Shown here: piece by piece, positions 57,779 to 64,000 of the stretch
How the letters are laid out: every line of letters starts with the position of its first letter
Position numbering within the stretch: the first letter of the stretch is position 1
NCBI GenBank assembly: GCA_004764695.1
Contig: SMSO01000004.1
Coordinates: 2,135,501-2,199,500 of the forward strand
Source: Schizochytrium sp. TIO01
Lineage: Eukaryota > Sar > Bigyra > Thraustochytrida > Thraustochytriidae
Length of the DNA stretch: 64,000 bases
Direction of reading: 5' to 3'
Notes under the pieces: model-generated
What the model was told of the DNA's origin: nothing
Database searches by the model: none
What the model saw: the letters and a program-made list of their open reading frames with translations, nothing else
Position numbers and translations under genes: made by a program

Positions 57779-58200
57779 CTAGCTAGCTAGCTCCTATTTT
57801 TTCAAGCGCTAACGTCTCTTTGCAACAGAAGGGACCTCTCATGATGCGAGAATCGCCTTGAACAATGTGAATTCTTCTTCATCGGGCAGGCTCATTATTC
57901 CGCTCACCCGCTCGAGGATCACACACGTGTGCACAACGAAGGCGGGCCACCCCGAAGGAGAAGAACTTGAAGACCTTCGATGGGTCAACTTCTCAAGGTG
58001 GGAACTTGAGTAGCTTGCTTGTTAGCTGCGATAAGAGGCTTGAACGCGGCTGAATCTGCCTGGAAAAGCCTGGAAGTGCTTGGCTGCGTGGCGTGTAGAT
58101 TGGGCCTCACGGAGGGAGGGAGATCTTGGTGAGTTGGCAAAAAAGCACACAATTCCAAGTTCAAGACCACTCACTTCAATTGTTCAAATCATCTATTGAG

Positions 58201-61200
58201 GGATGTAAATACTCTGATTGTCTCTGAACAAGTCAGCGCAAAGTGATCTCCAAATCATAGAAAGGAGTTATTTCTCTTCGCTTTCTGCGCCTACGATGCG
58301 AAGTTTTAAGCCAACAACCCTATTCACAACTACCTGAACAATAGCGCTTTTATGTTCCAACCCAATGATAAAAAAAGGAACTCAGAAATGAAAAACAATT
58401 ATTTCAAGTATTATTTCTCTTACAAATACAAAATTTGAACACTACAACGCAAGTATGTGTTTTAAAAAAAGAAAGAAAAAGAGAGGAAATATATATATAT
58501 ATCGGGCTTCTTCAATTTTTAATTTCAAAATTTATTATATTAGAGAAAAATAAATTTAAACTTTTGTTTTTGAAAAAGAAAAAGAAAAGGAAAGCTTTCA
58601 GAAGAAACCTTTAAACCACAAAAGGTGAGGTTAAAACTAATCAAACTTTTCAATTGATATCCTCCGACTCGTAATAGTATTAAGCCTTTTTACTTTGACT
58701 CTAATCAGTAAGTGAAGAATAAATAAGAAGTGTGCAGTAGCAATACTAGTTGTACCACTGCTAGTGTAGTGCCAGAAGGGCGCGCGAGTGCTCTGAAATG
58801 CGCATGAGGCACTATCGCATGCTACCTTCAGCTTCTACATCTTGGGCTATATAAGAGTGGATTTACTCCAACTCGGAGTTTACTCATGAATCTTTTTGCA
58901 CAGCCTGTTTATCCGAAAGGTTAAATTTCAATTTTTGCGACACATTCCCCGCCGAATTATGTCTATGGAATAAGTAGCAAAAATCAATACAGATCAATTT
59001 AATTTTAATCAGCCACTACTGCCAGCACAACACTTAGCATGTAAAAACTATGTATATAGATTTGCAAACCGAATCTCCACAACATAATTTGCATAGGAAT
59101 TATCGTGTGCTCACCTAGTCAGTGCTACCTGTAATTTGTAAAGCGGGTGCGACGAGTCTCATGTTGATAAAGTTAGCACCAAGTAGTGCATCCAGGAATT
59201 AACAAGATCACCTTTGGCTGGGCACCAGGCCTCATAGAAACTTTCTGTCCAAATATCACCCTGACGAGTATACTCCCACACTACTCAGAACTTCGTAATG
59301 AAGATAGCACATTATATGTGATCAAGCATCCTTTTTGGCAATTGTTTCCCTCGTCCAGGCGTGCAGCGCGTGCGTTTGACTTTATTTCGCCGCTTAAGCG
59401 ATCAGCATGCTTGTGAAGTATGCACCATATATTTCTAGTAAGCGTATATGAGCCACTCGAAAAGCTTTTTCACAAAATCTCTCCCATTTCTTTTCAAATT
59501 TCACCCAGGAACAGGAATGTTCAAATTGATCGTCTTTTTCAATTGGGGGTTCTTGATAGAATTTGTTGATCGCGCTACTCACGTTTGATCTTTGCTTTGT
59601 TTTTTTAATATACTGCGAGAGATCTACACGCATATCGAACAAATATAAAAAGCTGATATTTTCCCTTGTCTTCATGTATTTTCTTGAATCGGAGCTTATA
59701 CGACACTTTGCACAAGGTGCCCTTTTTGCCTATAACCATTTTAATGTAAAGCAACGACACTGGAATTCTTTCGAAGTGGTGCAAGAAGAGTAGAAAAGTT
59801 AAAATATATAACCTCCGATATAAGTATCTTCATACTAATCTCCTCTCCAGGAAGAGTGATCCTTTGTTTTAAGCAAGATTTTTGGCGGTCAAAATTTAGA
59901 AAGTGCAAGGATGACTCTATTGAATTCGAAGCTATAATAATATGAGCAAAACTTAACAGAGAATGAAAAACATCACGTTGCATTCTATGATTTCAAAGCT
60001 TTAAACTATCTTGCTTAGCAGTAGTTTTTACGACATGCTCGGACAGGGGGGATTGAATTGATTAAAACCAACTTCGAAATTTTCTACACTATGTACCCTT
60101 CTAATTAAAAAAACAAAAAATGAAAATTGCTGAAGCATAGAAACGAATTTCTGCAGACAACTTTTGTCGATGAATTATTATCTGTTAGTCTCGAAGACTG
60201 GCCGATGTTATTGGGATATAAAAACATCAATGCATTGTTAACTTGGACTGCAGTATGATTAACTTAATTAATTACTACTACGTTTAATTCAGACCTGGCC
60301 GTTTGCTAAGTTGGTACTGAAGGCCTAACTGCTTGTATCGGATGAAAATTTGATCGATCGAATTTTATAGAGGGTTATTGAACTCAAGAGGAAATTCAGA
60401 AATTTAATAACGAATTAAATATCATTTCAGAATTCATTTTCAATGCCATAAGACACTTCTTTTACCAAAGTAATTTTGACTATTCTATATTCATCACAAT
60501 TGCTTGCTTCAATTATAACTATCGTAACGCCACTAAAATGTAATGTGAATCATAATGACTTCTCCAAGTTCGATGCTTCATACGAAGAAAATCATGCTAC
60601 TTCTTGACTGCAAGTTCAAAACGCTATAAGAATATTGTCTAGTGATTGGAAGAAAAGGAAAACACTCTTTTTAGTATATAGTACTAATGAATTTAAAAAA
60701 ATAAATAAAAAAACGTACTTGTTATTCTAATTTAGCCTCATATTGAGGAGGATTGGGAACCCGTAAGCTATAGGTGTGTGCTTTCAAGTGCATCTCGGCG
60801 CGGTCCTCATCGAAATAGTGGGATTGTCTGACATTTGCAGTTGAGCTTGGCATCTGGTTCCATTTCAGTAAGGCCAAAAAACGGGATCGGTCAAGTTGAG
60901 GCCAAGTATCTACTGTTTAATTCTAAAATTTTTACCGTTAAATCCTTGACATTTGTGGAATTTTTGAGAGTTGCAGCGGTGAGGCTGGAGTATAGTTGAA
61001 AATGTGTTCTCTTGGACGAACAATATTAAATTGCCAAAGAACTCGAACAAAGCTGACGCTCGATTGAGTTCTCATACCAATTTTATTTATTACAATGAGT
61101 ATATCTCTTATCCCCCCTCCCCCCCCTCTCTCTAGAATCACTTTTTATCCTGACTTTCTCGTAGAATGAAACAGGAAACTTTTTGTTGATGGTTTTCAAG

Positions 61201-64000
61201 ACTAGATTTGACAGAAAGACTTACAACTCTGATTGCCTCCAATTTTAAGACGAAGTACAATATGTGATTTTCAGTATCTGATGAAAATTGTATTGCATTT
61301 GAAGGTCAGCTTTCTGTGTGAGAAAGATATTGATCACTCGAATAACAACGTAGATCCCTTCATCTTTGTGTTCTTTTGATGTATCTATATTCCAAATCTG
61401 CTGCATGGAAAACACATTGTCTACTGGAATAAGAGTAAAACTGATTACTTCTTTGCTGTTTTTCGAACCAGATATGTTGATGATTATACCGGTGATGTTT
61501 TACAAAGCATTCCTCAAGTCACATTACCATCTAAAGAGAAGATCGCAGATGAATGTGAGTAGTACATTCGGGAAATCTCATGCGGTTTTTTTCAAGCGTT
61601 GCGTTATGAGAGGTTGCTGTGAATTGTCGAAATTTTGTTCGCTTCGTATTCGTTGCCCTTCTCCAGTAACGAAGGAAAATCACAAGTCTGTGATCAATAA
61701 CACCATCGGTCCAAACGTATGCAATCCTGAAAGGCCCTAAAAGTTCTGAGTGAGTGAATATGTTTCTAGGTAAAAGGCAACTGGACCAGAGACAAGATCA
61801 AGCCATTTATTTGAAACATTCACTAGCGTATCCCTAAACTTACACGTTAACAGGTTTGTAGCGACTAGATAGGCTTGTTCGAAGCCCAGGCCATCGTAAC
61901 TTAACAAAACATAACAAAACACAGACAAAAGAAACTCCATGCATCAAGCAGTTGACTTGTGGTTCCCGGGTTCCTTCCGTGCGGCGTTACTTTGAAAGTT
62001 CGCCAACTCGGGCTTGGGGCAGTTGCCAAAGTTCCTATGACATACCACCTTCGTTCTTCTTCGTTGCAGTTGAACTGCCTTTCCAGATGACCAGTTTAAC
62101 CGCAAACCTCCGTATCCCTAGAATTTGTATATGTTTAGTAAAAACAATTGACTTCAAGTCGAGGAAGCGGAATTGCCATAACAAATAGCCCACGGACTAT
62201 GCAGCCTCGTAGCTCCAGCTGCTGGTGAGCCGGGTGTGGTCAAAAGGTGTTCCCGCTCGAGTTGGGAATGAGCCTCCCTCGCGCTGACTTATTTCGTCTC
62301 ACTAGTTTCCTCGTCGCTCACGCCTCCTCGAGACCAAGATGGCAGAGGCAGAATCAGGGACCTGCTAGTCAGCAGCTTATCCACCTCGTTTCATAAGCCA
62401 TCTTAGTAACTTTAACGAAAAGATGATGGTTTCCAACTCGAAGGAGAACCGAGTTGTTTCACCTTGCGACAAGGGCGCTTAACGGACAGAATATTGAGCA
62501 CCGGGTTTTCCGACGAGAGTTCAAGGGTGATCCTGCGGTGAGGAGGTCTGATATTTGACTCAGGACTTGCTTAATTGAAGGTCCATGAGACATGAGAGAG
62601 AAGAAACGAATGGAAGCCCGTTTCTAAACTACTATCAGCAGTCTCGGCGGAGGTCCTGGCATTTCTTCTTTCTTCATTCTTAAAAACAGTTTGTTTCAAT
62701 TTTCTTCAATTTTTAATCAAAGCATTTTAAGTAATGCGTTCTTCATGCTCTGTGAAGTGCTTATTTTAATTTTTAATTCTTCACAACTGAAAAAACATTT
62801 CATTTTTTAAAAACAAAAACAATTAATTTTTATATAATTAAAAAACCAAGTTAAAAGCGTTATAAAATAGGAATAATAGAAACAAATCAGCTTTCCCTCT
62901 TATTATCCATCCGGTTCGTCGGAAATACACTTTTATGAAAGAAGAAAATGAATATCGAACCAAATTCAACTTTTCGTATATCAGGGAATATACGAGAGAA
63001 AAAGATGGAAATGAAAAAGAATTCGCGTCAACAGCCGGGCGAACGAAGGACATAGAATCTTCAAGATGATCACTTCCTGCCTCGACATATGTGGTTCAAG
63101 CCGCACTACTAATTTAGAAGAATAAATAACGCCCAAGACAAGCTTCGAAAAGACGAAGTAGCCAAGTTTAGGTGGAATAATATGATTATAAAATAGCACA
63201 GCAATTTCGAAGATAATGGGGTGAAGGGATGGATGGAAGCAAAATCTCAACACCTTGCAGGTTTCTCAGCTCAAGCGCTGAAGATTCAAGTGTATGGAAG
63301 AGAAACTACAATAAATATTGTGTCTGATTCCGAGGAGGCACGAATGAAGATATGCCATCAGTTTAAGATTATGCATTCCGGGCACGATACTATAATTACA
63401 TTCATTTGCACGTGTATTCCGCAGTAATGACCAAGAAATCCTCTTTCCAGAATCCGTAGCTTGTTTAATAAATGAGCTTACGTTATTCACCGCCAGCCAC
63501 CAAGCGTTATCTTCACTAGGATCTGCATTCGTGACGAGCCTCAAATGCACACGTGCGTGCAGCATTCAGAAATACCTCCATCCAAGCGACCAGGACTTGG
63601 CCCCATTGAGATGCCTATTGCACCCAAAGTTGCCCTGAAGGATGCTCTGTTGTAAGACACTGTTCTTATTACCTTTCATCGTACTTTCACAGGTCTTCGC
63701 AAACTGAAGAAGATTGATTACCTCTGTCACATCATTTTTATCCTCTCGTTTCTATGCAACATAATCTGAGGTCCTGAAGTAGAGGAGCCCTCGCTTCGAA
63801 GATTCATGAAAGCAACCTGAGCTTGAGCTTTGAAGCTGTGTCAGAGTCCTCGAAGGACTTCAGGTGATTATCCTCAGCTTATTCTCAAAGACGATCTCCC
63901 TAACTATAGCAGGGAGTCGGGTACCTGAGAACTCTGATAGAACAGTAGAACGAATGGTGCCTGGTGAAGACTTGGGCGGAATCATGGTTTGAAAAGGCTT
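58201..64000. other. AT-rich noncoding end of the window
   Basis: AT-rich DNA without a recognisable gene. A GC-richer patch at 61,950-62,560 has a GCGCTGACTTA word at 62,281. A plus-strand frame near 63,233-63,427 (starting ATGGAAGCAAAATC) and the minus-strand frame across 63,266-63,565 read as peptides, but neither can be assigned. A C-rich/T-rich tract lies at about 61,112-61,135. Confidence 0.5.

Larger units (their letters stand above)
44841..58200. other. Repeat-rich gene desert with GC-rich islands
   Basis: About 13 kb with no recognisable gene. GC-rich islands at about 45.06-45.98, 49.2-49.7, 50.3-50.5, 53.0-53.2, 55.2-55.9, 56.4-57.1 and 57.25-58.1 kb give overlapping ORFs on both strands, none with a family signature. 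Between them lie long microsatellites (TTTG, TTTC/GAAA, TTGA, CAG, AAGTTC). Words such as CAAGTCAGCGC, GGCTCCACTCG and AAGTACCTACC recur. The islands could be promoters or exons of rapidly evolving genes, long noncoding RNAs or decayed elements. Sequence alone does not decide. Confidence 0.5.

Overview
Nuclear DNA of a unicellular eukaryote. The genes have spliceosomal introns (GTAAGT/GTAAGC donors, CAG/TAG acceptors, about 130-360 bp), start codons sit in Kozak-like contexts (purine at -3, often ACCATG), and the proteins belong to eukaryotic systems: TORC2, NudC, twin-CX9C import substrates, tandem HMG boxes and inositol polyphosphate kinases. A SIN1/AVO1 subunit of TORC2 argues against plants, green algae and red algae, which are known to lack TORC2. 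The free-standing glutamate 5-kinase with a PUA domain argues against animals and plants, which use a fused P5CS. A stramenopile-type protist (labyrinthulomycete-like) would fit, but that is only an inference.

Layout. (1) 1-7,185: gene-poor, rich in 4-bp microsatellites. (2) 7,186-39,800: the gene-bearing block, with ten well-supported genes: a triple HMG-box protein (+), SIN1 (+), a 1,367-residue C1-domain protein (-), a Ca3427-like periplasmic-binding-protein fold (+, 3 exons), a twin-CX9C mitochondrial protein (-), COQ9 (+), a secreted or membrane PAN-like glycoprotein (+), NudC (-, 2 exons), glutamate 5-kinase (+) and a double inositol-polyphosphate kinase (+). A 7-kb AT-rich gap (22.0-29.0 kb) holds at most small orphan ORFs. 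(3) 39,801-64,000: about 24 kb with no recognisable gene, alternating AT-rich DNA with GC-rich islands, many microsatellites and dispersed short motifs.

How the genes relate. They are unrelated housekeeping functions, not an operon. Two loose themes are visible. SIN1, the C1 protein and the double IPK all concern lipid or inositol signalling. The twin-CX9C protein, a small membrane ORF and COQ9 form a close mitochondrial group at 19.6-22.0 kb.

Most unusual items: a protein joining an IPMK-like and an IP3-3-kinase-like domain, both with intact catalytic motifs; a tiny one-helix ORF interrupted by an in-frame TAG; a C1 / coiled-coil / possible lipid-binding giant; a cluster of ACAGTAGAGTATA motifs in direct and inverted orientation upstream of the kinase; a 39-40 bp degenerate tandem repeat at 9.35 kb; and a CAAGTCAGCGC-type motif strongly enriched in the gene-poor right arm. 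All identifications come from reading the sequence; no database search was run.
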